Source: DATFYM01 sp035315065
GTDB lineage: Bacteria > Acidobacteriota > Terriglobia > UBA7540
Assembly: GCA_035315065.1 (NCBI GenBank)
Contig: DATFYM010000023.1
Location: forward strand, 1-64,000
DNA: 64,000 bases
Direction of reading: 5' to 3'
This document shows, in pieces, positions 1-8,415 of this stretch. Both the position numbers and the translations under genes were made by a program. Under the pieces are notes generated by a model that saw nothing but the letters and a program-made list of their open reading frames with translations, did no database searches and was not told the origin of the DNA. Each line of letters opens with the position of its first letter. Positions within the stretch are counted from its first letter, which is position 1.

Positions 1-55
1 CCTGTTGGACCGCCAATCGCATGATTTCAACATCGGCAATCTCCAACCTCTGCAT
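1..55 (-). CDS. 5' end of a minus-strand gene cut by the window edge
   Basis: An ATG at 53-55 (minus strand) is preceded by a good Shine-Dalgarno GGGAGGTG at about 60-67 with normal spacing. It opens a reading frame starting MQRLEIADVEIMRLAVQQ that runs off the left edge. Only 18 residues are visible. The start resembles, from memory, the N-terminus of helix-turn-helix proteins of IS630-type transposases, but that cannot be supported from 18 residues. It is called a gene because of the ribosome-binding site and the open frame. Confidence 0.45.
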   Translation of the reverse strand, partial: MQRLEIADVEIMRLAVQQ

Positions 56-244
56 CGGTTCACCTCCCGGACCATTCTAGGCCCGAGAGGGTCGGGAATT
101 CAATTTTATTATGCGGCATTACTTATGACGCCGCGTTTAAAACCAACGTCGTCCGCTCAGATCGCTGCTTTTGCCGCATGCGAGCACCCGCACAAGTCAA
201 TGCTTCGCCGCGCAACAATTAGAGCTTTCTCTATCTCCAAGTTG

Positions 245-250
245 TATAAT
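245..250 (+). promoter_or_regulatory. possible -10 box upstream of the STAND ATPase gene
   Basis: A perfect TATAAT lies 36 bp before the ATG at 286. No convincing -35 hexamer is seen at 16-18 bp; the best is TTAGAG at 219-224, 20 bp away. The bases before it (1-244) hold nothing else except the start of the minus-strand gene. Confidence 0.3.
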
Positions 251-285
251 TTCGCCGACGTACGTGGTCCCGGAGTTTTCCAAGC

Positions 286-3234
286 ATGGCTCAGCACGGC
301 CGCACACGCCTGACGGTAATGGTCAGCAGCACGGTTCGTGACTTGCCTGACCACCGGCAGGGAGTCTTGGACGCCTGCCTGCGGCAAGGCATGTTCCCGC
401 TGATGATGGAGCATTTGCCGGCCATCGACGCCGATGCTATCCAAGCCTCGATGGATTTGGTGAGTCAGGCGGACATTTATCTGGGCGTCTTTGCCTTCCG
501 TTACGGCTACGTTCCCAAAGGACACAAAATCTCCATCACCGAGATGGAGTACAACCGTGCCGTTGAGCGCGGTATCCCGCGCTTGATTTTCCTGATGCAC
601 GACGATCACCCCCTCAAGGCAGCGGATGTCGAAAAAGGCGAAGGTGCGATCAAGCTGGAAGAGTTCAAGAAGCGAGTAGGGCCAGAGCGCGTTGCAAACT
701 ACTTCAAATCGCCCGCTGAGCTGCGCGCCAATGTAATTGACACCCTTTCGCACCGCCGGGAGCCGGACGTAACCGCCTTCCACTACGTCAGCGACATTCC
801 GGCGCCGCCTGAGGCTTACATCGCCCACCCTTACACGCTCCTGCAAAGCAAGGGCTTGATTGGCCGGCAGGCCGAGTTGAATCTGCTCACCGACTGGGTG
901 GCAAAGCCTGGCGCGGAGGTTTACCAGGCGCGCATTCTGAACGTGGTGGCCATTGGGGGCATGGGCAAGAGCGCCCTTACCTGGAAATGGTTTAACGACA
1001 TTGCCCCGCAGGAGATGAGGCCGCTGGCCGGGCGGATGTGGTGGAGCTTTTATGAGAGCGACGCGAGTTTCGAGAATTTCGTCACCCGCGCCCTCGCCTA
1101 CGTCACCCGTCGGCCCAGGGAAGAGGTGGAGAAAATTCCGCCGTTCGAACGAGAGACACAGTTGCTGGCCGCCCTCGACCGGGAGCCCTATCTGATTGTC
1201 CTCGACGGTCTGGAGCGAATCCTGATTGCTTACGCCCGCATGGACGTGGCACACGTGAGCGATGAAAAAATCGAACGGGAGATTCAGGAAGCGTCCAGCC
1301 GTCGCTCTCCCCGCAAAACCTCGGACCCGCGGGCAGGAAGATTTCTTCAGAAGCTCGCGCAAGTCCGGCAGTCGCGAGTCCTGGTGAGTTCGCGGCTTTT
1401 CCCCGCAGACCTTGAGACCTCGGCTGAGGAACCGCTCCCAGGCTGCTTCAGACTTCGGCTTGAGGGTCTTAGCGACAGCGACGCGGTCGAGCTCTGGCGC
1501 GCATTTGGTGTGAGTGGGTCTCGTGACATCTTGCTGCCGCTCTTCAGTACTTTCGGAAAACATCCGCTTTTGATTCAGGCCCTCGCCGGTGAGATCAAGC
1601 GTTACCGTCCGGCGCCTGGTGACTTCGACCGATGGCTTAAGGACAATCCACGCTTCAGCCCGTCACAATTCCCACGAATACAAGAAGCAATGGCGCATGT
1701 TCTGGAATTCGCACTGCGCGGGTTGGAGGAGGCCTCCCTAAAGGTGCTGCACACCGTCGCTGCCTTCCGCATGCCCGCGAGCTATGACACCCTCGCCGGC
1801 CTGCTGGTTGGGGACGGCAGGCTGTTCCCGAATGCTATGGCGATGGATTCCGCCCTCGCGGGCCTCGAGGATCGCGGATTGCTGGGCTGGGACAGGCGCG
1901 CCAACCGCTATGATCTGCACCCCATTGTGCGGAACGTAGTCTGGAGCGGATTGGATGACGACACCCGACGCGGCACCTACGAGGCCCTCGAAACACACTT
2001 CAAGTCCCTGCCGGCGGTGGACCCAAAGAATGTCAACAGCCTGCAAGACCTGACGAGCGCCATCGAGCTTTACAACACGCTGATCGGGTTGGGGCGCTAC
2101 GACGACGCCATCGGCCTGTTTTATGAGCGCCTGAATAAACCGATGCTCTTCCGCCTTTGCGCCAGCCGCCAACTCGCCGAGTTGCTGGAAATGCTCTTCC
2201 CGGACGGGGTCGGCCAAATGCCGGCGTTGAGCAGGCCAAGCGACCGAGGCTTCACTCTTAACGCCTTAGCCGTCGGCTACGAGCTTATCGGGCAGCCTGG
2301 ACGCGCCGCGCCGCTTTGTCGCATGGGCAATGCTCTGGCGAATAAAGAACATGATCGAAAGAGCCTCTCCATTAGCTTGCGCAACCATTCCCGCCCCCTC
2401 CGGCTTTCCGGCGCGTTGCGGGAATCAGAGGCGGCTGCGCGCCGCGCACTGTCGATCAGTCGCAAGTCGGCTGACGCGCACCAGGAGGCGCTCAACCTCA
2501 GAATTCTGGGTCTATCGCTAGCGGCAAGGGGCAAGAGTCGCGAGTCAGAGGCAGCGTTGGAGCACGCATTGCGCATCCACGAAGCCGAGGCGGGAGAGCA
2601 CGCACAAGGACTCGATGCTGCATCTCTCGCGCAGCGAGCGCTGTGGCTGGGCGATGCCACCGCAACTCGTACGCTGGCGAACCATGCTTGGGACCTGATT
2701 CGCGGCGAACCACTCGAGCGTGGATTTATCCGCGCCGCCCGGCTGCAGGGCGCAGCGGTGCTGGCCTTGGATGACTTGGCGACCGCAAACGAGCGATTGC
2801 ACCATGCTTTATCACGCGCGCGGGCGGTAAACTACGTCGAGGAGGAACTTCCCGCGCTGACCGCGCTGGCAGAATTGCGACGCAAGCAGGGCAATATGAA
2901 AGCGGCGCGTGAACTGCTGGATGACGTCTGGGAGCTTGCCGAACGCGGTCCGTACCCCCTCTTTCACGCCGATGCGCTGAACGTCCAGGCGCAAATCGAG
3001 CGCGACGCCGGGAATCGCGACGCGGCAGTTGAAGCCGCGACGAAGGCTTACCGCCTCGCCTGGTGCGACGGCCCGCCGTTTGCCTATCATTGGGGCCTGG
3101 AAGCGGCGCGAGCGCATCTGAAAGCCCTCGACGCGCCCGAACCCACTGATCTCCTGCCCTACGACGAGTCAAGATACGAGCCCATGCCCGAAGTCGAGAT
3201 CAACCCTCCGGACGAATTCAGCGGAAAACAGTAG
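286..3234 (+). CDS. DUF4062 / STAND-type ATPase / TPR protein
   Basis: 982 residues. Residues about 9-110 match the DUF4062 type (start RLTVMVSSTVRDL, later ADIYLGVFAFRYGYVP and SITEMEYNRA). A nucleotide-binding domain follows, with Walker A GGMGKSAL near residue 225 and Walker B YLIVLDGLERIL near 305, as in STAND/NB-ARC ATPases. The last roughly 380 residues are helical repeats rich in Ala/Leu with TPR-like spacing (for example GRYDDAIGLFYERL). This layout (small N-terminal domain, STAND switch, TPR sensor) is that of signalling or self/non-self recognition proteins, several of which act in phage defence. A defence role here is inference. The gene stands alone; no membrane segment is evident. 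The start at 286 has a weak GGAG 11 bp upstream. Confidence 0.85.
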   Translation: MAQHGRTRLTVMVSSTVRDLPDHRQGVLDACLRQGMFPLMMEHLPAIDADAIQASMDLVSQADIYLGVFAFRYGYVPKGHKISITEMEYNRAVERGIPRLIFLMHDDHPLKAADVEKGEGAIKLEEFKKRVGPERVANYFKSPAELRANVIDTLSHRREPDVTAFHYVSDIPAPPEAYIAHPYTLLQSKGLIGRQAELNLLTDWVAKPGAEVYQARILNVVAIGGMGKSALTWKWFNDIAPQEMRPLAGRMWWSFYESDASFENFVTRALAYVTRRPREEVEKIPPFERETQLLAALDREPYLIVLDGLERILIAYARMDVAHVSDEKIEREIQEASSRRSPRKTSDPRAGRFLQKLAQVRQSRVLVSSRLFPADLETSAEEPLPGCFRLRLEGLSDSDAVELWRAFGVSGSRDILLPLFSTFGKHPLLIQALAGEIKRYRPAPGDFDRWLKDNPRFSPSQFPRIQEAMAHVLEFALRGLEEASLKVLHTVAAFRMPASYDTLAGLLVGDGRLFPNAMAMDSALAGLEDRGLLGWDRRANRYDLHPIVRNVVWSGLDDDTRRGTYEALETHFKSLPAVDPKNVNSLQDLTSAIELYNTLIGLGRYDDAIGLFYERLNKPMLFRLCASRQLAELLEMLFPDGVGQMPALSRPSDRGFTLNALAVGYELIGQPGRAAPLCRMGNALANKEHDRKSLSISLRNHSRPLRLSGALRESEAAARRALSISRKSADAHQEALNLRILGLSLAARGKSRESEAALEHALRIHEAEAGEHAQGLDAASLAQRALWLGDATATRTLANHAWDLIRGEPLERGFIRAARLQGAAVLALDDLATANERLHHALSRARAVNYVEEELPALTALAELRRKQGNMKAARELLDDVWELAERGPYPLFHADALNVQAQIERDAGNRDAAVEAATKAYRLAWCDGPPFAYHWGLEAARAHLKALDAPEPTDLLPYDESRYEPMPEVEINPPDEFSGKQ

Positions 3235-3292
3235 GCGGATGGCAGTAGGCAGAGGGCAGTAGGCAGAAGGCGGTCGGTAGAAAGCAGTGGGG
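3232..3292 (+). repeat. stuttered short-word repeat (GGCAGTA words)
   Basis: Just after the stop codon the sequence is a run of near-copies of GGCAGTAGGCAGA. It is one arm only; no complementary arm is seen nearby. It belongs to the class of intergenic word repeats found across this window. Confidence 0.6.
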
Positions 3293-3303
3293 TCGGGGCG
3301 AAC

Positions 3304-3341
3304 AATGTAGACGATCCTACGCTTTTGGCGTACATTATAAG
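3304..3341 (+). promoter_or_regulatory. candidate promoter/operator of the HigBA-like module
   Basis: Inverted half sites AATGTA (3304-3309) and TACATT (3331-3336) flank a smaller palindrome, GTAG-6 bp-CTAC. A -10-like TATAAG (3336-3341) overlaps the second half site. Toxin-antitoxin operons are normally autorepressed through such sites. No good -35 box was found, so this is only a candidate. Confidence 0.35.
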
Positions 3342-3371
3342 CTGTGCGCCGCTGACACCGGAAGCCACGAA

Positions 3372-3739
3372 ATGGAATTCATCGAAGCGCCGACCTTCAC
3401 TCGCCATATTCACGAGTACCTAGACGAGGAGGACTACGGCGCACTTCAGGCAGAGTTGGCTGCGAGTCCGGAACTTGGGCAGGTGATGCCAGGAACGGGT
3501 GGCCTTCGCAAGATGCGATGGGCTGACCGGCGGAGAGGCAAGGGGCGAAGGGGCGGCCTGCGAATCATCTATTCTATCTCGAGTCGGAGCAGCAGATCTG
3601 GTTGATGACTTTGTACGACAAGGATGAAGCGTCCGATTTGACTCCCAAAGAGAAAAAAGCGCTGAAAGCCGCGATTGACCTGGAAATGAAGGCCCGTGCC
3701 GAGGAACGGGCGGCGCGGCGGCCAAGAAGGATGAGCTGA
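3372..3739 (+). pseudogene. RelE/HigB-family toxin, frameshifted
   Basis: The frame from ATG 3372 reads MEFIEAPTFTRHIHEYLDEE and continues through ELGQVMPGTGGLRKMRWAD, typical of RelE/HigB-like mRNA interferase toxins. Near 3570 the family sequence moves to another frame: after LRIIY the expected continuation YLESEQQIWLMTLYDKDE and LTPKEKKALKAAI is found one frame over. A single-base loss (or gain of two) there breaks the gene, and the uncorrected frame stops at 3605. Read across the frameshift, the protein would end at the TGA 3737-3739, which overlaps the ATG of the next gene by one base, as in an intact toxin-antitoxin operon. A sequencing error would give the same picture. Confidence 0.75.
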
Positions 3740-4059
3740 TGGCAAACAGGAAGATCTTTGATGAGCTGATGGAGGGCGTGGCGGCGATGAAGGGCCACCG
3801 CGAGGGCAAAGTCACGCTTCGCAGCTACAAGGTGGAGGCGAGGCCCCTTCCGAAAGTCGATTCGAAGTTGATCAGGGAAACGCGGGAGAAGCTCCGTTGC
3901 TCGCGGGCAGTGTTTGCGCGCAAGCTGCACATCAATGAGAGAACTCTGGAGAAGTGGGAACAGGGCCGCGCCAAGCCCAATCCGCAAGCGGCGGCTTTGG
4001 TGCTGCTGGTGCGCAGATATCCAGACACGTTACAACGTCTCGAAAAGCTTGCTGGATGA
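3739..4059 (+). CDS. XRE-family antitoxin (HigA/NadS-like)
   Basis: 106 residues, intact. The N-terminal half (ANRKIFDELMEGVAAMKGHREGK) is the toxin-binding part seen in antitoxins of the toxin-first HigBA arrangement. Residues about 48-100 form a helix-turn-helix of Cro/CI (XRE) type: IRETREKLRCSRAVFARKLH, then INERTLEKWEQGRAKPNPQA. Its start overlaps the stop of the broken RelE-like toxin, so the two were translated together. It would neutralise the toxin and repress the operon. With the toxin frameshifted it may be an orphan antitoxin. Confidence 0.85.
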   Translation: MANRKIFDELMEGVAAMKGHREGKVTLRSYKVEARPLPKVDSKLIRETREKLRCSRAVFARKLHINERTLEKWEQGRAKPNPQAAALVLLVRRYPDTLQRLEKLAG

Positions 4060-4061
4060 AA

Positions 4062-4220
4062 GTAGCGCGGGCGTCTCGCCCGCTGTGGCGGGAGCGTCCC
4101 GCTCCCGCGCGAAAGAGGGTCGAAGCGCCTGAGAGGACTAGGCAAATGCAAGCTGAAGATGGCGGGTCGGCCTGCGGGGGCATGATGCCCGCGAAACAGC
4201 GGGCGGGACGCCCGCGCTAC
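4062..4220. repeat. 159-bp palindromic element with 25-bp inverted ends
   Basis: The left end GTAGCGCGGGCGTCTCGC (4062 onward, 25 bp) and the right end (4196-4220) are inverted copies with one mismatch. The interior has more GC-rich palindromes. It starts 2 bp after the antitoxin stop codon. The core word GCGCGGGCGTCCCGCCCGC also forms the arms of the element inside polA at 48088-48173, so it is a dispersed REP- or MITE-like family. No transposase is present. Confidence 0.8.
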
Positions 4221-4233
4221 ATCCGATGGTCGA

Positions 4234-4260
4234 TTGCACGTTAGTGCACAGTGGTGTACA
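4234..4260 (+). promoter_or_regulatory. candidate Phd/YefM operator
   Basis: TGCACGTTAGTGCA is a short palindrome and is followed by two related hexamers, TGCACA (4245-4250) and TGTACA (4255-4260), 10 bp centre to centre. YefM-YoeB operators are known to use palindromes with a TGTACA core, and the next gene encodes a Phd/YefM-family antitoxin. The site lies about 35 bp before its start. Assignment is by resemblance only. Confidence 0.45.
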
Positions 4261-4294
4261 GCTAAATTTTAAAACAGTTTGTGTGGAGATGCTG

Positions 4295-4528
4295 ATGATG
4301 AAAACGGTCACTTTCACTGAATTTCGGAAGAACGCCTCCGAAATACTGGACCTCGTCGAGAAGGGCATCAGCATCCGCATACTCCGTCACGGCAAGGCGA
4401 TTGCCAAGATCGTTCCTACTGATAGGCGCGAGACCGAGCCAGCCTGGAAACGCCCAGGCCTGCGTTTGGTGACGGCCGGGGCGTCCCTCAGCAGGGCGGT
4501 GCTGGAGGAAAGGCAGTCGTCGCGTTGA
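4295..4528 (+). CDS. Phd/YefM-family antitoxin
   Basis: About 77 residues from the ATG at 4295; ATGs at 4289 and 4298 are also possible. GTGGAG at 4282-4287 fits 4295 best. The sequence MKTVTFTEFRKNASEILDLV, then GISIRILRHGKAIAKIVP, is the classic Phd/YefM fold that folds back DNA-binding N-termini and a toxin-binding tail. The stop codon overlaps the probable TTG start of the following PIN toxin (TTGA). It would bind the toxin and the upstream TGTACA-type sites. The gene is intact although its partner is broken. Confidence 0.85.
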   Translation: MMKTVTFTEFRKNASEILDLVEKGISIRILRHGKAIAKIVPTDRRETEPAWKRPGLRLVTAGASLSRAVLEERQSSR

Positions 4529-4946
4529 ACGTTTTCTTGATTCATCGGCGCTGGCCAAGCGCTATGTCGAGGAGCCAGGGAGTGAGCGTGTCGACCGGAT
4601 ACTGTCTTCCGCCACATCTCTGGGAGTTTCTGTGATTTGCCTATCCGAGGTGGTCTCTGCGCTCTGCCGGCGGCGACGTGAAAAGAAGTTGTCGCCGCAA
4701 CAGTACCTTAGGGCCAAGCAGGCGCTATTCGAGGACATCGAAGAGTCCAGCGTTATTCGCGTCACGGACCAGGTGGTCGCGCGCGCGGTCGAGCTTCTGG
4801 AACGGTGGCCTCTGCGATCGTCCGATTCCCTGCACGTCGCCTCTGCCGCCGAGTGGTCCGCAGAATTGTTCGTCTCGGCAGACCAAAGGCAGTGCGCGGC
4901 GGCACGGGGTTATGGGCTTCAAGTCGAGGAGTTGCCTACCAGCTAG
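4525..4946 (+). pseudogene. VapC-type PIN-domain toxin, frameshifted near its start
   Basis: From TTG 4525 the frame gives (M)NVFL and should continue DSSALAKRYVEEPGSERVDR, the standard VapC opening, but that part is one base out of frame from about 4539. After it the frame is open to 4946 and carries the other PIN acidic residues: Glu in ICLSEVVSAL, Asp in RSSDSLHVASA, Asp in LFVSADQRQ. VapC toxins are Mg2+-dependent ribonucleases cutting tRNA or rRNA. The missing base falls directly before the first catalytic Asp, so translation from the natural start would fail; a GTG at 4632 would give a truncated protein without that Asp. It is either a real inactivating mutation or a base-call error. 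Confidence 0.75.
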
Positions 4947-5060
4947 CAACGCGGGTGCCATGCCGCTTCGTCAGTTTCGGTCTGGTTATGCCGCAGCTCC
5001 TGGACGGCAGAACATAATAGCGCAGAGAATGAGCGCGAATACCTTAACTGGACGAACTGA

Positions 5061-5115
5061 CCCCTCACCCGGCTCGCTACGCTCGCCACCCTCTCCCCGA
5101 GGGAGAGGGCGGAAA
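5061..5115. repeat. half copy of a dispersed GC-rich element
   Basis: The segment CCCTCACCCGGCTCGCTACG followed by CCACCCTCTCCCCGAGGGAG is a word widely dispersed in bacterial intergenic DNA. Part of it reappears in the inverted repeat at 33811-33950. It ends in a short hairpin (CTCTCCC / GGGAGAG). The whole spacer 4947-5156 otherwise holds nothing recognisable. Confidence 0.5.
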
Positions 5116-5156
5116 AACGTGAAAAATCCAGCATGGCGTTTACCTGGCAGCGCTCG

Positions 5157-6986
5157 TCAATTCGGTACCACAACTGTGCGGCTTAGAGCCGAAAGGTGCC
5201 CGCCTTCGGAATCACGTACCACTTGGCGGACCATGTAAGGGCCGGGCGCGAGCGTGAAATCGGTGCGCATCGTCAGACCCTGGGTGCGCAACTCGGCGAG
5301 GTTGGCCTCGGGGACGATGACGTCGAGGTCTTTCTGCTGGCCGGCCACGTAGTTCCCATTCACGTCGAAGACGACCGCCACAAAGCGCAGGTGATTGACG
5401 TCGGTAGCCCCCTGCTGCCGGAAGTCGAGCCCGCGGGCGTCAACGCGAGCGATCAGGGTGAGCTCGGCCGCGCCCTGCTTGTTCTTGAAGAACTGCGTTT
5501 GCAGCCTCACCGGCAACTCCATCGTCTCGTCGGCTGAGTAAGCGGCTTCCTTGATTTGGGCGTCGATCTGCTCCTGCGCGCTCAGCACCTGGCGCGGCGC
5601 AAAGTAGCCTTTGCGCGCATCCAGAACGAGGCCGTGTTGGTTCGCGAGCTTGACCTTCAGCGCGTGGAACTTGCCGTCGGATTTGAGGTCGGTCGGCGAG
5701 TACGCCAGGGTGTAATAGACAGCCGGAGGCGCCGAGACGACGCTGAGGCCGTCGGCCAGGTCGTTGGTATTCCGGATCGCTTCCCCGCCCGTCGCGAATG
5801 CCAACTCCGCCGGAACATCCCACGCGGCCAGGTCGCGCAACTCCACGTAGCTCTGCCGGACGCTGGTCTCCTCCCGCTGGTCGGTGTTGATCTCGATGTT
5901 GTACTGCTGGGTGCCCGCGTCCGCCATTTGCATGGTGTTGACCAGTCCCCGCGGGTCAAGGGCGCCGATCACCACGTTGGAGCGCAGCGCCAGGTCCGCC
6001 GCGTCTTCGAGCATCGTCCTGAAACTGAGGGGCATGAAACCGGGTGTCACCAGCACGATTTCGCGCTGACCGGGCAGCAGCGCCACGCGGCGAATCATCT
6101 CCTGGAGCGTGTAGAGCGAGGTGTGAGCCTGGAGATCGTAGAGTTCGTACACTTGCTGCGCCCGGGCCATCACCATTTCCTTGATTCCGCCCACATCGCT
6201 GAAGGTCGTGAGGCCGATCGGTCGGCCCCCGGATGGGCCGTGTGAAGGCACGCAGCCTCGTTTAATGGCTTCGTTAGTCGCAATCGTGACCGCGTCTGGG
6301 TCTTCGTGGTTCAGAATCAAATCGGCCTGGTAGTCGGACAACTCCGGGCACTCATCCCGCGGATCGCCGATATTCGGACGGTATTGGAGCTTGGCCAGGG
6401 CGGCTTCGAGCTTGGTGCGGTCGCTGGTGTAGTCCTGATTGACGAAGCCGGACGTGGTGAAGATCCCCAAGCGGTCTTGCGAACGGATTCCTTTGGCCAG
6501 AAAACGCAGGCCCGCGTCGCGGACACGCGCCAAGTCTTCGGAGTGCGCGCGCGAGTCGTCGATGTAAAGAGCCACAAAGCGCTCTGGTGCAGCGAACGGC
6601 TCCACTTCAGAAGGCTGCGCCGGGTTTTGGGCTGCAGGCGTCGGCGCCGGCGCTTGCTCGGCGGGAGCAGCGGAGTGCTCGACTGCGAATTGCGCGATTG
6701 TCTGCGGCTTGCCGTTGTCGAAGAGTTGAAAGTCGTTTTGGGTGAGCCCGTCGACGGGTTTGCGCTTGCCGTCCCGCACCACGACGCGTACCACCACGAC
6801 ATTGGTTTTGGATTGGATCTTGTAGCCGGGCTGGGTTTGGGCGGAGGATGACGCCGTCGCCGAAGATGGGTCCTGCTGGGCCGTGGCAATGGCCGGAAGG
6901 AGGGCGGCGCAGGAAATGGAAAACAGGGCGGCCAGGTAAAACGGCCGATTGAGTATTGTGCTGAGCTTCTCCTCGAGTCTCTTCAT
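5157..6986 (-). CDS. secreted protein with VWFA-related Acidobacteria-type domain
   Basis: 609 residues from the ATG at 6984-6986, chosen because GGAGGT lies 8 bp upstream; an open frame extends further to 7088 without such a site. A signal peptide is visible (MKRLEEKL, then FYLAALFSISCAALLPAIATAQQ). The mature part begins with VVVRVVVRDGKRKPVDGLT and DFQLFDNGKPQTI, the hallmark of the VWFA-related domain family common in Acidobacteria (TIGR03436), then VALYIDDSRAH and a von Willebrand A-like fold. Near the C-terminus, YYTLAYSP and LKVKL fit the same family. The usual metal-site DxSxS is only partly kept (DDS). Function is unknown in the literature; it is presumably extracellular or periplasmic. 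It is a single gene with its own ribosome-binding site. Confidence 0.85.
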   Translation of the reverse strand: MKRLEEKLSTILNRPFYLAALFSISCAALLPAIATAQQDPSSATASSSAQTQPGYKIQSKTNVVVVRVVVRDGKRKPVDGLTQNDFQLFDNGKPQTIAQFAVEHSAAPAEQAPAPTPAAQNPAQPSEVEPFAAPERFVALYIDDSRAHSEDLARVRDAGLRFLAKGIRSQDRLGIFTTSGFVNQDYTSDRTKLEAALAKLQYRPNIGDPRDECPELSDYQADLILNHEDPDAVTIATNEAIKRGCVPSHGPSGGRPIGLTTFSDVGGIKEMVMARAQQVYELYDLQAHTSLYTLQEMIRRVALLPGQREIVLVTPGFMPLSFRTMLEDAADLALRSNVVIGALDPRGLVNTMQMADAGTQQYNIEINTDQREETSVRQSYVELRDLAAWDVPAELAFATGGEAIRNTNDLADGLSVVSAPPAVYYTLAYSPTDLKSDGKFHALKVKLANQHGLVLDARKGYFAPRQVLSAQEQIDAQIKEAAYSADETMELPVRLQTQFFKNKQGAAELTLIARVDARGLDFRQQGATDVNHLRFVAVVFDVNGNYVAGQQKDLDVIVPEANLAELRTQGLTMRTDFTLAPGPYMVRQVVRDSEGGHLSALSRTVVVPN

Positions 6987-7224
6987 CGAAGTTACCTCCT
7001 CAAGGTACTGAATACCGTTTTGCGGCACCACTGCCCGAGAAGGTGGCGTCGACAGCGCACGAGACCAGTGAACCATCGTTCTGATCACTGACTGAACGTG
7101 GCTACTACACTAGACGATGGCAACGCATGTGAGGTTGCTCGCCGCTAAGATAGTTTTCTGCTTGGCCCGGGAGCGCGGGCGTCCCTTCGCTTCGCTCAGG
7201 ACAGGCCCGCCCTTTAAAAGACTG

Positions 7225-7304
7225 GTTAGGGGTTAGTGGCTAGTGGCGAGCAAGAGCGCGCTATGTTTCTTTTTCTAGCCACTAACCACTCACCACTAGC
7301 CACT
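7225..7304. repeat. stutter hairpin (GGTTAGTGGCTAGTGG words)
   Basis: The left arm at 7225-7251 carries words like GTTAGTGGCTAGTGGCGAG. The right arm at 7275-7304 is its inverted, stuttered counterpart (CTAGCCACTAACCACTCACC). It lies in the 7089-7387 spacer, which is otherwise featureless apart from a GCGCGGGCGTCCC fragment at about 7170. Confidence 0.7.
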
Positions 7305-7387
7305 GCGCTCAGGCGTGGCTCCGGCATGGCCCGAAATGGAGGATTGCACGCGAAGTTTGGCAGGTGTATATTAGCCAACATCGGCAA

Positions 7388-8401
7388 ATGGAAACGGGCA
7401 TCCCAGTCGAACGGTTGGTGGGCTCGGCTCCGAACTTCTTGCGAGCGATCGATCCCATTCCCGCGGCGGCGCAGAGTGAGGCCGCCGTGCTGATCAGCGG
7501 CGAGACCGGCACGGGAAAGGAACTGGTGGCGCACGCCATTCACTATCTAAGTGTGCGGGCGGCCCTTCCATTCGTCGCCGTAAACTGCGGCTCCTTTTCC
7601 GACCCGCTGCTGGAGGACGCCCTCTTCGGTCATGAGCGTGGGGCGTTCACCGGGGCGGAGAAGCGGAAGCAGGGCTTGGTTGCCGCGGCCGACAAGGGCA
7701 CGTTGTTCCTGGACGAAGTGGATGCGCTTTCCGCCAAAGCGCAAGTGGATTTGCTGCGCGTCGTGCAGGACAAGAAATTTCGTCCGCTGGGAAGCAGCGT
7801 CGAGCAGCAAGTGAACGTGCGGATTGTCGCCGCCACCAACACGCGACTCGATCAACTGCTGGCGTCCGGCGGTTTCCGCCTCGATTTGTATTACCGTCTG
7901 TGCGTGTTCTCGATACAGCTTCCGGCGCTGAGAGAGCGCAAGGAAGACATCCTCGCCCTGGCCTCTCATTTTCTCCGGAAGCACGCGCCCCCGGAAAAGG
8001 GCCCGTTGAAACTCTCGAGGCTCGCGCGCGCGGCCCTGCTGGCTTGGGAGTGGCCGGGAAATGTGCGCGAACTGGAGAGCGCCATTATTCGCAGCATTTA
8101 CCTCTGCCGGTTCGGTACCGTAGAGCCGGAGGACTTGCGTCTGCCGGTGGACGGAACAACGGCGGCTGGCACGACCGCCGAGGAATCGTCCTTGCTTCGG
8201 CCCTTCCAAGCCATGAAGCGCGAGGTGATTGAGGCTTTCGAGAAGAAGTATCTTCACCGCCTGATGTCGCAACACGCCGGTAATGTGACGCAAGCCGCGC
8301 GAGCCGCCGGAAAAGAACGTCGCGAACTTGGCAAGCTGCTGAAGAAGTACCGCCTCGACCCCAAGACTTTTCGCTTGCGCGGTTCCGAAGCCAGCGCGTG
8401 A
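7388..8401 (+). CDS. sigma-54-dependent activator lacking a sensor domain
   Basis: 337 residues from ATG 7388; a GTG at 7364 is an alternative and neither has a good ribosome-binding site. Nearly the whole protein is the AAA+ sigma-54 interaction domain: Walker A GETGTGKE at about residue 40, the sigma-54-contacting GAFTGA loop in LFGHERGAFTGAEKRKQG, Walker B GTLFLDEVDAL, and the arginine-finger region RLDLYYRL. A Fis-type helix-turn-helix closes the C-terminus (HAGNVTQAARAAGKERRELG). There is no receiver, GAF or PAS domain, so activity must be controlled by level or by a partner. It lies directly upstream of the contractile injection locus on the same strand, which makes it a candidate regulator of that locus; that link is inference. 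Confidence 0.9.
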   Translation: METGIPVERLVGSAPNFLRAIDPIPAAAQSEAAVLISGETGTGKELVAHAIHYLSVRAALPFVAVNCGSFSDPLLEDALFGHERGAFTGAEKRKQGLVAAADKGTLFLDEVDALSAKAQVDLLRVVQDKKFRPLGSSVEQQVNVRIVAATNTRLDQLLASGGFRLDLYYRLCVFSIQLPALRERKEDILALASHFLRKHAPPEKGPLKLSRLARAALLAWEWPGNVRELESAIIRSIYLCRFGTVEPEDLRLPVDGTTAAGTTAEESSLLRPFQAMKREVIEAFEKKYLHRLMSQHAGNVTQAARAAGKERRELGKLLKKYRLDPKTFRLRGSEASA

Positions 8402-8415
8402 CCCCTCGCGAAGCA

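Noticed and set aside
157..1563. Long minus-strand frame opposite the STAND ATPase gene
   Set aside because: It is a shadow of the plus-strand gene, which has clear domains; the minus frame has no recognisable family or ribosome-binding site.
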